This document shows positions 55,023 to 63,711 of a DNA stretch of 64,000 nt, piece by piece (the first letter of the stretch is position 1; each line of letters begins with the position of its first letter). Under the pieces are notes generated by a model. It was not told where the DNA came from, did not search any database, and worked only from the letters and a program-made list of their open reading frames with translations. A program made the translations under genes and the position numbers. The DNA is from VXNE01 sp963664635 (GTDB taxonomy: Bacteria > Pseudomonadota > Gammaproteobacteria > Pseudomonadales > Azotimanducaceae). The stretch spans positions 1,054,001 to 1,118,000 of the forward strand of contig OY761542.1 of the NCBI GenBank assembly GCA_963664635.1, read 5' to 3'.

Positions 55023-56182
55023 TGTGGGGATATGAGCAGACCGACTGGATGCGCGCGGTCACCCGAGACCGGGTGACGCGGCACGAAGTCGACGACCCCG
55101 GCGGAAGCGTGGAGATCCCGGATGGCTCGGCGGTACTGTGGCGCTACATGGACCTGGCGAAGCTGTTGGCGCTCGTGGGCAACCGGAGCCTGTATTTCAG
55201 TTCGATCGAGAAGCTGGGCGACCCATTCGAGGGACAGTGGTCGCACCGGACTTTCGATCTCATCCATGATCGGGACGAGCTGTGGGTCTCCGAGGAGGAC
55301 GGCTGCGCGGTCGTCCGGGACAGGACGACGGGTGAGCGGTTGGACTTCCCCATGGCCGCGGGTGAATCCGCGGAGGACGCGATAGAGCGTTGGAGTGGCG
55401 TGTTGCTTCGGCGGAGGCAGGCAACCTACGTCAACTGCTGGTACCGGGAGGACGAGGAGTCGGAGGCCATGTGGCGGATGTTTGCGGGAGAGCGCTACGG
55501 CGTCGCCGTGCGGACCACGGCCGCGAGGCTGGTCGGAAGCTTCACGGAGCGGCTGCCCGACTATCTCGGCTGCGTTAGTTACCTCGTCTACGACAAGGAG
55601 GCGATGGCAGTCTCCGAACTCCCACCCGTATTCCACAAGCGCAAGGCGTTCCAACACGAGCATGAGGTGCGGCTCATCGCGGCCCCAGAGCGCCGCAGGG
55701 ATCATTCTGGGGAGTCCGAGAGGGAGGAGGGCATCGAGTACCCCGTCGATCCCGGGTTTCTGATCGAGGAAATCGTGGTGAGCCCGTACAGTCCGGCCTG
55801 GTTGGCGGGGGTGGTCGGAATGACGATCGCGAGTCTCGGCTTGGATGCGACGGTAAGTGACTCGGCGCTAAAGCGGCAGCCGGCAAGCAAGAGCACCTTG
55901 GTTACTCACCGCCGGCAGGAGGCGTATTTTGCGTTCCTTAGCGACGGGGCGGCCGTCCCGCTCAGGATCTGGTCGCTCTCTCGGGCCGACGCGGGGGCGG
56001 TCGCTCGCGAGCACTGGGGTTTGAGTGGTGCGGACACAAGACTCGAGGTGTGGAAGAAAACGGAATGCGAAGCAGGGCATGCCGAGGAGCCAGTGGAGTA
56101 CGAGCACGTTGCGAACCCCTTGATCGCGGAGTGGTGGCGGTTGGATCCGGAATTCGACCAGTACCGCGGGCGCACGGGGTGA
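55022..56182 (+). CDS. DUF2971 family protein
   Basis: 386 aa. DUF2971 signatures are LYFSSIEKLGDPFEGQWSHR, YVNCWYREDEESEAMWRMFA and VFHKRKAFQHEHEVRLI. Function is not established; members are frequent next to restriction or defence genes. The ATG at 55022 overlaps the helicase stop (TGATG), so it is the last gene of the defence operon. The much longer frame upstream is a shadow of the helicase. Confidence 0.83.
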   Translation: MWGYEQTDWMRAVTRDRVTRHEVDDPGGSVEIPDGSAVLWRYMDLAKLLALVGNRSLYFSSIEKLGDPFEGQWSHRTFDLIHDRDELWVSEEDGCAVVRDRTTGERLDFPMAAGESAEDAIERWSGVLLRRRQATYVNCWYREDEESEAMWRMFAGERYGVAVRTTAARLVGSFTERLPDYLGCVSYLVYDKEAMAVSELPPVFHKRKAFQHEHEVRLIAAPERRRDHSGESEREEGIEYPVDPGFLIEEIVVSPYSPAWLAGVVGMTIASLGLDATVSDSALKRQPASKSTLVTHRRQEAYFAFLSDGAAVPLRIWSLSRADAGAVAREHWGLSGADTRLEVWKKTECEAGHAEEPVEYEHVANPLIAEWWRLDPEFDQYRGRTG

Positions 56183-57252
56183 CCGCGTGATTAGGTTGCT
56201 GCGGGCCCACCCGAGACGCTCGTGGAAGTTCTAAGGTCGCGCCGTGGTGTAGCGGATTGCTGGAGTCGGCGCCTGTCACTACTGCGTAGTGGGTAGTGAC
56301 AGGCGCTGCGGATCCAGTGGCGGCGCGGGTTTGCCAAACATTTTCCGGCGTGACGCGGTGGTGACGCGGCATGGCGGCTGGTAGAGTCGGCGGCGACTTC
56401 GGGGGCAACGCAGCCCCGTGCCGGCGACAAGCCGGGTCGGCGCCGACAGAGCGCCTCAGTGCTCCTCCGCGTTTGATCCGCGGCGGTCGGGCAACGCACC
56501 CGGATGCGCGGATGCGCCACGTCGCGGGGCCGCGACGGAGGCGGATCGCACAGCGGCTGGACGGGCTGCGGCGCTGGTGCGCTGCCGGACCGGGCGTTGC
56601 CCGGCTCCGCGAGCCGGTCCCGCCGTGGCGTAAGGGATCGCGCAGCCTGGGGCGTTGCGCCGAGCCGCGTTGCCGGGAGACCGGCGTGGCGATACCCCGC
56701 GTGCCGGACAAGGCTGTCGATCAGCGTCAATAGCGCGTCGCAGCGGTCGCGTCATCGCGGCAAGACGATAGCGGCAATGCGGGTGCGGATGTCCGCTCAG
56801 GCATCGGATTGCCCATTACAACCTACCGAGCGAGCCTTGCGAGTGCGCGCCGGCGTCGCGGCGTCGGCGCGCGTCCATCGGCGGGGCATGTGGTTGCGTG
56901 CGTGGCCGAAGGGAACTGCCCGGGCAGTCAGAACGGCCTGCCGTTGGCCCGCATTTGCCCGCTCCCCATTACCGAAAACCGGCACCATTGCCCGTTCGTG
57001 GCCCGATCCGACGGCTCTCGGGGTTGGAGCCGGCGCGACGGGCGGGGTCAGCCCCGAGCTCGAACACCTGCCGACGATTCGCGGAAATCAGGATACCGCG
57101 CCGTCGCGGATCAAGCGCAGGATGGAGAAAAAGGGGCTCTGCGGTGGTCAGGAAGGTCTCGCGAGATGCCAGGTGGCGTCATTCAAGCCTTTCAGTTTTG
57201 TGGTACGAATTGGGGTGTGATCGTTTTTGAAGTATTGTTTTACTTGACCTAT
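56183..57252. other. Gene-free stretch between defence operon and tRNA-Ser
   Basis: No gene with a recognisable motif is seen; open frames are Arg/Ala/Pro-rich shadows. A strong hairpin lies at 56269-56306 and a moderately AT-rich patch at 57180-57250 adjoins the tRNA. It may contain att or remnant mobile DNA. Confidence 0.45.
56269..56306 (+). repeat. Perfect 14-bp inverted repeat (possible terminator) after the defence operon
   Basis: GCGCCTGTCACTAC (56269-56282) and its reverse complement (56293-56306) flank a 10-nt loop. It is 87 bp after the DUF2971 stop. There is no T-run, so it might stop transcription poorly or protect the 3' end of the mRNA. Confidence 0.55.
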
Positions 57253-57342
57253 TGGCGGAGAGGCAGGGATTCGAACCCTGGGTGCCCAAAGGACACACCT
57301 GATTTCGAGTCAGGCCCGTTCGACCAACTCCGGCACCTCTCC
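57253..57342 (-). tRNA. tRNA-Ser (anticodon CGA)
   Basis: The reverse complement begins GGAGAGGTGCCGGAGTTGG and ends GGTTCGAATCC, then CTGCCTCTCCGCCA with encoded CCA. The anticodon loop reads CTCGAAA, giving anticodon CGA for UCG serine codons. A long variable arm (GTGTGTCCTTTGGGCACCC) marks it as class II. The 3' end faces the defence island on its left, the usual side for integration. Confidence 0.95.
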
Positions 57343-57436
57343 GGGAGCGCGTATTGTGGTCGAGATCGGTGCGCGCGTCCAACAGAGCGCGAGGGCCCGC
57401 GGAGGCACCGGCTGCTGGCCCGGCCCCCCCTTCGCG

Positions 57437-58255
57437 TCACCCGGCCTCGATCCACTCGACGCCTTCGCGCTGGGTGGCGAAGCGCAGTTCGGTCAGGCGG
57501 TCGGCGAACGGAGCGAACGCGGCGTCGAGGTGGCGTTGCGCGTTGTTCCGCTCGCTGACGTGCCCGACCACCACGTGCGTCAGGCCGTCGTGCAGCACGC
57601 GGGCCAGGAAGTCCGCGGCCTGGTCGTTCGACAGGTGGCCGAGGTCGCCCGCGATGCGGCGCTTGAGGCGGGGCGGATAGTCGCCCCGCATCAGCATGCC
57701 GACATCGTGGTTGCTTTCCATGAACAGCGCCGTGCAGCCCTGGAAGCTCTCGGTCACGTGGCGGGAGACGTGGCCGACGTCGGTGAGGACGCCGACCCGG
57801 GAGCCGCGGTGGCGGAAGACGAACTGGGTCGGCTCGCGGGCGTCGTGCGGGACGGTCACGGACTGGACGGTGAGGCCGTCGATGGGGAACGCGGCGTCGC
57901 TGTTGAAGGGCCGCGCGAGGTCCGGGTCGAGCCCCGGCAGGCTCCGCAGCGTGCCGTGCGAGAGATGTACGGGAATGCGGAAGCGGTGCGCCAAAGGCAC
58001 CACGCCCGAGGCGTGGTCGGAGTGCTCGTGGGTGACGAGCAGGGCGGACAGGCCCTCGGGTTGCACGCCGTGCCGTGCGAGTCGGGCCCACGCCTCCTTG
58101 AGCGAGAAACCGCAATCGACGAGGCAGCACGTGTCCCCGCAGGCGACCAGCGTGCCGTTCCCGGAACTGCCGGAGCCGATGGATGCCAAGCGTACGGCGC
58201 CGTTGGGCCGGCGTGCCCCCTGCGCGGGGTCGCCCGGCTCAGGCGGAGAATTCAC
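57437..58255 (-). CDS. MBL-fold metallo-hydrolase (YycJ/WalJ-like exonuclease)
   Basis: 272 aa. GSGSSGNGTLVACGDTCCLVD opens the fold and VTHEHSDHASGVVPLA carries the metal-binding HxHxDH. Further ligands are in GVLTDVGHVSRHV and MESNHDVGML, the latter typical of YycJ/WalJ. It would act as a nuclease in DNA repair or cell-wall-linked regulation. The start overlaps the end of bamC by 17 bp. Confidence 0.85.
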   Translation of the reverse strand: MNSPPEPGDPAQGARRPNGAVRLASIGSGSSGNGTLVACGDTCCLVDCGFSLKEAWARLARHGVQPEGLSALLVTHEHSDHASGVVPLAHRFRIPVHLSHGTLRSLPGLDPDLARPFNSDAAFPIDGLTVQSVTVPHDAREPTQFVFRHRGSRVGVLTDVGHVSRHVTESFQGCTALFMESNHDVGMLMRGDYPPRLKRRIAGDLGHLSNDQAADFLARVLHDGLTHVVVGHVSERNNAQRHLDAAFAPFADRLTELRFATQREGVEWIEAG

Positions 58256-59357
58256 GCAGCATGACCAATAGCTGCTGGCTCACTTCCTGGGGCGCGGGAT
58301 CGCCTTCCGGTTCGAACACCTGCACGACCTGGGAGTCGCCGGCCGAGACGATGCGCACGTTGAAGGACTGCCGGCGGGCATCGTCGCGACCGGGGATGAA
58401 GCGGGAGAAGAAGCCGGGCCGACTGTCTCCGAGCTGCGTCATGTCGACCTCGACGACGAAGGAACCAGTGGTCCGCTCCAGGTTCTTGACGTCGAGTTGG
58501 GCGCGCTGCAGCGCCTGGCCGACGACGGCCCACGCGCGCTCGAAATCCACGTTCAGCCGCAGCAGCGGATAGCCATCGTCGTCGCGCTCGACGACGGCCT
58601 TCTCGCGCGATGCGATCTCCAGCGCGATCATCGAGATGGACTGCGTGGTCACGTCGGCCCCGTAATACCCGCCGAACTCGTGCAGGAGCTGTTCCTCGAC
58701 GTCGCCCAGGGCGGAGGCCGCCGGCCACGCCTCCGTGGGTGTCGCCAGGGCGTCGTTCTCGTGGCGGACGTGGATTTCCGAAGAGCCGGGACGAATGCCG
58801 TGCTCGATCAGGAAACGCACGCGGTCCCGGCCGGTGGACACCCCCGCCTCCCCGCGGACATCCCGGAGGACGTCGCGGACCACGTCCCGGTAATCCTCGT
58901 CGCCGATCTCGAGCCAGCCGCCGTCCACGCGGCCGTCGGAGGGCGACTCGGCGGCGACGGCGACGCCGTTGTCGCCGAAGAACTGCTTCACCACCGGCCA
59001 GGCGGTAGCGGGGGGATCGCCGACGACGAGCCACTGCCGTTGGCCCAGGCGCTGGATCTTCACGGCGTCGTCGCTGGTGTCGGCGAATATCGCGTCCGGG
59101 CGCGGCGCGCGCTTGGCGAAGTGGCGGGCCAGCGGTTTCGGCTGGATCGACGGAATATCGTAGGTGTCCCGGATGGGCGACGCTTCCATGTCCTCCGGGA
59201 TGACGAGCGGCCGGCGCTCGCGCGCGTCGAGATAGTCGTCGGAGGTGTTGCGGATGAAGCCCCGGTCGTCGTTCATCCAGCCGCAGCCGGCAAGGGCGGC
59301 GAGCAGCGCGGCGGCGACGGCCGCGCGGCGCGGGTCGGCATGAATCGGGCCGCGCAT
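58239..59357 (-). CDS. bamC: Outer membrane assembly lipoprotein BamC
   Basis: 372 aa. The lipobox ALLAALAGCG gives a lipidated Cys near residue 23. It has the unstructured N-terminal segment (FIRNTSDDYLDARERRPLVI) and two helix-grip domains: the first with WLVVGDPPATAWPVVKQFF and the second with YPLLRLNVDFERAWAVVGQAL. BamC is a subunit of the BAM complex. The start is ATG 59357; earlier in-frame codons belong to dapA shadow sequence. The position next to dapA is the gammaproteobacterial arrangement. Confidence 0.85.
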   Translation of the reverse strand: MRGPIHADPRRAAVAAALLAALAGCGWMNDDRGFIRNTSDDYLDARERRPLVIPEDMEASPIRDTYDIPSIQPKPLARHFAKRAPRPDAIFADTSDDAVKIQRLGQRQWLVVGDPPATAWPVVKQFFGDNGVAVAAESPSDGRVDGGWLEIGDEDYRDVVRDVLRDVRGEAGVSTGRDRVRFLIEHGIRPGSSEIHVRHENDALATPTEAWPAASALGDVEEQLLHEFGGYYGADVTTQSISMIALEIASREKAVVERDDDGYPLLRLNVDFERAWAVVGQALQRAQLDVKNLERTTGSFVVEVDMTQLGDSRPGFFSRFIPGRDDARRQSFNVRIVSAGDSQVVQVFEPEGDPAPQEVSQQLLVMLREFSA

Positions 59358-59404
59358 GCGTATTCGTCTGGAAGCCCGGTTGGAGCGCGACCGCCCGAAA
59401 CCGC

Positions 59405-60283
59405 TCACAGGGCGCCGAACGGGGCGAGCCGGCGGCGCAACTCGTCCACGTGAGCGCCCGACAGCGGCACGAGCGGCAACCGGATGCCCGCGTCCACCCT
59501 GCCCATCAGGTGCAGGGCCCACTTCGTCGGGGCCGGACTCGTCTCCACGAAGAGGATCTCGTGCACCGGCTGCAGCCGCGCGTCGAGCGCCCGGGCCCGG
59601 TCCGTGTCCCCGTCCAGAAATGCCGCGCAGAACTCGGACATCTGCCGCGGCAGTACGTTCGCGGTCACCGAGATCGTGCCCACCGCGCCGAGTTCCATCA
59701 TGCGCAGGGTCTGCGCGTCCTCGCCGGAGAGCAGGACGAACGTCTCGTCGCGCACCGCCGCGCGAATCTCCCCGACACGCTCGGCGTCGCCGCACGCTTC
59801 CTTGATGCCGGCGACGGTTGGCAGCGCCGCGATGCGTGCCACCGTGTCGGGCTTCATGTCGCATGCCGTCCGGGGCGGCACGTTGTAGAGCACGATCGGC
59901 ACGTTGACCGCTTCGGCGACCGCGCGGTAGTGCTGGAAGAGTCCCTCGGGCGTGGGCTTGTTGTAGTAGGGCGTTACCAGCAGGCAGGCGTCGGCGCCGG
60001 CGGCCGCGGCCGCGGCGGTGAACTCGACCGCCTCGGCGGTGGAGTTGGAGCCCGTGCCGGCGATGACGGGAACGCGGCCGTCCACGCGCTTGATGGTCTC
60101 GTCCACCACGCGCTTGTGCTCGTCGTGGTCGAGGGTGGCGGACTCCCCGGTCGTGCCCACCGGGACGATGCCCTGCGTGCCCGATTCGATGTGCCAGTCG
60201 ATGAGGCCGTCGAGCGCCGCCCAATCCACGGCGCCGTCCGCCTTCATGGGCGTGATCAACGCCACGATGCTTCCGCGCAGCAT
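59405..60283 (-). CDS. dapA: 4-hydroxy-tetrahydrodipicolinate synthase
   Basis: 292 aa, normal length. It condenses pyruvate and aspartate semialdehyde in lysine and peptidoglycan synthesis. SIVALITPMKADGAVDW at the N-terminus, VPVGTTGESATLDHDEH (Thr pair), LVTPYYNKPTPEGLFQHY (Tyr), IVLYNVPPRTACDM and GIKEACGDA with the Schiff-base Lys are all present. It is upstream of bamC on the same strand by 47 bp. Confidence 0.95.
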   Translation of the reverse strand: MLRGSIVALITPMKADGAVDWAALDGLIDWHIESGTQGIVPVGTTGESATLDHDEHKRVVDETIKRVDGRVPVIAGTGSNSTAEAVEFTAAAAAAGADACLLVTPYYNKPTPEGLFQHYRAVAEAVNVPIVLYNVPPRTACDMKPDTVARIAALPTVAGIKEACGDAERVGEIRAAVRDETFVLLSGEDAQTLRMMELGAVGTISVTANVLPRQMSEFCAAFLDGDTDRARALDARLQPVHEILFVETSPAPTKWALHLMGRVDAGIRLPLVPLSGAHVDELRRRLAPFGAL

Positions 60284-60374
60284 GCCGCAATCCGAGGGAA
60301 GTGTGGGCTAATGGTAAAGGTGGGTGCCGAGACTCACAAGGCGCGGCGGGCGCCGCGGACGGGGTGCCGGGCGG

Positions 60375-61466
60375 TCACGGGACGGGCGGATCGGCCGCGG
60401 CTTCGCGCGGCGCGGCCTGGCGCGGCCAGGCGGTCAGGATCGCCTTCACCAGGGTGGCGAGCGGGATGGCGAAGAACACGCCCCAGAAGCCCCACAGACC
60501 CCCGAACGCGAGCACCGCCACGATGATGACGATGGGGTGGAGATCGTTCGCCTCGGAGAAGAGGACGGGCACGAGGACGTTGCCGTCGAGGACCTGGACG
60601 ACGCCGTAGGCCGCCATCAGCCAGGCGAACTCCCAGGACCAGCCCCACTGCAGGAACGCGATCGCGGCGACTGGCACCGTGACCACCGCCGCGCCGATGA
60701 AAGGCACCAGGACGGACAGTCCCACCATCAGCCCCAGCAGCGCCGCGTAGTTGAGACCGAGGAGAGCGAAGGCGACGTAGCTCGCCAGGCCCACGATCAC
60801 GATCTCCAGGAACTTGCCCCGGATGTAGTTGGCGATCTGCACGTTCATCTCCCGGCCCACCCGGTCGAGGAGCGGGCGCTCGGAGGGGAGCAGGGCGACC
60901 GCGCGTGCGATGATGCGGTCGCGGTCCTTCAGGAAGAAGAACACGGTGAGGGGCAGCAGGATCAGGTAGATGACGGAGGCGAACACGTTCGGCACCTGGG
61001 TCACCAGGCCCTGCAGCGCCGAAGCGCCGAGTTCCGTGAGTTGTGCGTTCAGGGTCGCCACCCAGCCGTCGATGGCGGTGGGCGAGAACAGTCCGGGGTA
61101 GCGTTCCGACACGCCGGCGAGCACTTCGCCGAGGCGGTCGATGACGGCCGGCATGGCGTTCACGGATTCGTAGAGCTGGCGCCAGATGAGGGGCGCCACG
61201 ACCACGACGAGCGCCACCGCGCCGCCCCCGAACAGCAGGAAGACGGTCCACACCGCGAGCAGGCGCGGCACGCCCCAGCGCGTCAGCCGCTCGACGAAAC
61301 CCTGCAGCAGGAAGGCGATGACGAAACCGGCCAGGACCGGGGCGAGGATCCCGCCGAGCGTCAGCAGCACGATCAGGGAGACGGCCAGCAGGACGACGAG
61401 GTAGATGGCCTCCTCGTTGGAGAAGTAGCGATTGATCCAGCCGCCGATGACTTCGAGGAAGCGCAC
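60375..61466 (-). CDS. AI-2E family transporter / PerM-like permease
   Basis: 363 aa, inner-membrane. About seven to eight hydrophobic segments are visible (AIYLVVLLAVSLIVLLTLGG, then LLAVWTVFLLFGGGAVALVV and others). The typical C-terminal pattern LVPFIGAAVVTVPVAAIAFL and DGNVLVPVLFSEANDLHPIV is present. Transport substrate is unknown; the AI-2 label comes from TqsA. It is followed on the same strand by a non-coding gap before dapA. Confidence 0.88.
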   Translation of the reverse strand: MRFLEVIGGWINRYFSNEEAIYLVVLLAVSLIVLLTLGGILAPVLAGFVIAFLLQGFVERLTRWGVPRLLAVWTVFLLFGGGAVALVVVVAPLIWRQLYESVNAMPAVIDRLGEVLAGVSERYPGLFSPTAIDGWVATLNAQLTELGASALQGLVTQVPNVFASVIYLILLPLTVFFFLKDRDRIIARAVALLPSERPLLDRVGREMNVQIANYIRGKFLEIVIVGLASYVAFALLGLNYAALLGLMVGLSVLVPFIGAAVVTVPVAAIAFLQWGWSWEFAWLMAAYGVVQVLDGNVLVPVLFSEANDLHPIVIIVAVLAFGGLWGFWGVFFAIPLATLVKAILTAWPRQAAPREAAADPPVP

Positions 61467-61470
61467 CGCG

Positions 61471-61710
61471 TCAGTCGTTCTTCTTCCGCAGCACGTAGAA
61501 ATAGCTGCCGTCGCGTTCGCCGGACTCGAGGAGGGCGTTGCCGCTCTGGCGGGAAAACACGTCGAAATCGCGCACGGAGCCGGGGTCGGTGGCGATGACG
61601 CGGAGCACGGCGCCGGCGGACATCTCGTTCAGGGCCTTCTTGGCCTTGAGGAGCGGCATGGGACACTGCAGACCGCTCGCGTCGACGACGGTTTCGGTGA
61701 CCTCGGCCAT
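61471..61710 (-). CDS. tusA: Sulfurtransferase TusA-like
   Basis: 79 aa. TusA/SirA family with the sulfur-carrying Cys16 in ASGLQCPMPLLKAKKALNEM. It would carry persulfide sulfur for tRNA thiolation or other pathways. The ATG at 61708-61710 is chosen because the longer upstream frame is shadow of bepA. It is upstream of the permease by 4 bp. Confidence 0.9.
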   Translation of the reverse strand: MAEVTETVVDASGLQCPMPLLKAKKALNEMSAGAVLRVIATDPGSVRDFDVFSRQSGNALLESGERDGSYFYVLRKKND

Positions 61711-61761
61711 GCGCGGCAGGATAGCACCGCTCGCTCGCGCTCTCCGATATGATGGGAGCCC

Positions 61762-63186
61762 ATGTGGATTCGCCGCGTGCTCGCGCTGCTGCTCCTCGCC
61801 GGTTTGCCGGCGGCGCAGGCTTCCGAGTCGGAAGCCCTGCCGGAGCTGGGCGACGCCTCCTCCGCCATCGTCTCGCCGGACATGGAGCGGCGCATCGGCG
61901 AGATGTTCCTCAAGCAGGTGCGGGCCGGTCTGCCGACGGTGCGCGACGAGATCCTCAAGTACTACGTTGCGACGCAGCTCCTGCAGCTTGCGCAGTACTC
62001 GGAACTGCGGGAGGCGGTCCTCTCCACGGTGCTGATCGACAGTCCGCAGATCAACGCGTTCGCGGCCCCCGGGGGGGTGGTCGGCATCAACCTGGGGCTG
62101 ATGGTGCACGCCCTCGACGTACACGAGTACGGATCGGTCGTGGCGCACGAACTGGCGCACCTCAGCCAGCGCCATTTCGCGCGCGGCATCGAGGCCCAAC
62201 AACGCGGTGCGGTACCGATGCTGGTCGGTTTGATCGCGGGCGCCATCCTGGCCATGACGGTCGGCGGCGACGCCGGCATGGCCGCCATGGCCGGCACCCA
62301 GGCGGCGGCGATGCAGAACCAGCTCCGCTACAGCCGCGGCCGCGAGCAGGAGGCGGACCGCATCGGCCTGAACACCCTGGTCCGTGCCGGGCTCGACCCG
62401 CACGGCATGGCGCGGATGTTCCAGCGCATGCAGCGTGCATTCCGGTTCACGGAGAGGCCGCCGGAATTCCTCCTGACGCACCCGATCACGGAGACGCGCA
62501 TCGCTGACGCGCGCAACCAGGCGTCACGGTATCCGGCGCTGCCGGCGGAGGAGTCGCGCGACTACCAGTTGATGCGGATGCGGGCGCTGGTGCACTTCGC
62601 GGAAACGCCCAAGCGGGCCCTCGCCGAAGCGCGCGACACCGACGGCACGCCAGATGCCCGGGCTTACCGGCTGGCCCTCGCCCGCTCCGGCGTGGGGCAA
62701 CACGTCGAGGCCGTGATCGGCATGCAGACGCTCTCCGATGCGGACCCGGGCAGCATCCTGCTGTCGGCGTCCCACGCCGACGTGCTCATCGAAGCGGGCC
62801 GGTACGAGGAGGCGGGCCGGCTGCTGTCGCACCAGCTCGTCATCAACCCGGACAACCAGCCGTTCGCCATGCTCTACGCGAAGGCGCTCTCCGGTCAGGA
62901 ACGGCACGCGGCGGCGCAGGCAGTGCTGGAACGGCAGAGCCGCGTGCACGCGAACGACATCGACGTATGGCACGACCTCGCGGAAGTGGCGGGGCTCGCC
63001 GGGGACATCGTCCAGGTGCATCGCGCGCGGGCGGAGTTCTTCGCCTTGTTCGGCGACTACCGCAAGGCCATCCAGCACCTGGAATACGCGCGGGGCCTCG
63101 TCAACCCGGACAACGTGCGCTCGATGGCCGGCCTCACGCAGCGCATCCTCGACCTGCGCACGGAGCTGGAGTCGCTGAAGAGCTGA
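61762..63186 (+). CDS. bepA: Periplasmic M48 protease/chaperone BepA
   Basis: 474 aa. A signal peptide (LALLLLAGLPAAQA) directs it to the periplasm. The M48 zinc site is SVVAHELAHLSQRHF (H129, E130, H133) with the third ligand in REQEADRIG near residue 195. The C-terminal half (from about 290) has TPR repeats (EAGRYEEAGRLLSHQLVINP). BepA helps LptD and BAM assembly. It is divergent from tusA by about 50 bp. Confidence 0.93.
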   Translation: MWIRRVLALLLLAGLPAAQASESEALPELGDASSAIVSPDMERRIGEMFLKQVRAGLPTVRDEILKYYVATQLLQLAQYSELREAVLSTVLIDSPQINAFAAPGGVVGINLGLMVHALDVHEYGSVVAHELAHLSQRHFARGIEAQQRGAVPMLVGLIAGAILAMTVGGDAGMAAMAGTQAAAMQNQLRYSRGREQEADRIGLNTLVRAGLDPHGMARMFQRMQRAFRFTERPPEFLLTHPITETRIADARNQASRYPALPAEESRDYQLMRMRALVHFAETPKRALAEARDTDGTPDARAYRLALARSGVGQHVEAVIGMQTLSDADPGSILLSASHADVLIEAGRYEEAGRLLSHQLVINPDNQPFAMLYAKALSGQERHAAAQAVLERQSRVHANDIDVWHDLAEVAGLAGDIVQVHRARAEFFALFGDYRKAIQHLEYARGLVNPDNVRSMAGLTQRILDLRTELESLKS

Positions 63187-63438
63187 CTGCGGAGCCGCGG
63201 CTGCATCCCACCGGCATCGCCGAGACCTCCGCCAACGGCGGGGCACTCGAGACTGCCGAGGATCGCCGGGCACGAATCGACCGGGACGGTTCGCCCCATA
63301 GTGGCGTCCGCGAAGAAATGACCCCGCGACGAGTTCGAGCGCATGCACATTTGACCGCCGCGTTGGCTTTCTTGCTCCTCCGCAGTACCCTTTTCCCATC
63401 GTGAACACCAACCGCCTCACCACCCTGGGCCCAACGTC

Positions 63439-63711
63439 ATGACCGCCGCCACCACCGCTATCCGTAGCGCCCTCAAGGACCTCACCGACCTGCCGGCCCC
63501 CGTCTCCGACTGGCTCGTCACCGAAGGCCTCGACGCCACCGACGAGCCGGCTGTCTGGATCCTCGCAATCATCGCCGCGCAGGAGTTCAGCCCCCAGACC
63601 TTTCATCAACTCAAGACCATGGCGCGCGCGACCGCGCGTGCGGTTACATCGGACCTCTGGCCCTACGTCACCGTCCGCACGGCCGACGAACAGGACAGCG
63701 TTGCCAGGTGA
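63439..63711 (+). CDS. Hypothetical 90-aa protein
   Basis: Not recognised. The sequence SALKDLTDLPAPVSDWLVTE, then FSPQTFHQLKTMARAT looks helical and compact. The stop overlaps the next start as GTGA, so it is coupled to a HEPN-like gene and may be its antitoxin or partner. Confidence 0.55.
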   Translation: MTAATTAIRSALKDLTDLPAPVSDWLVTEGLDATDEPAVWILAIIAAQEFSPQTFHQLKTMARATARAVTSDLWPYVTVRTADEQDSVAR

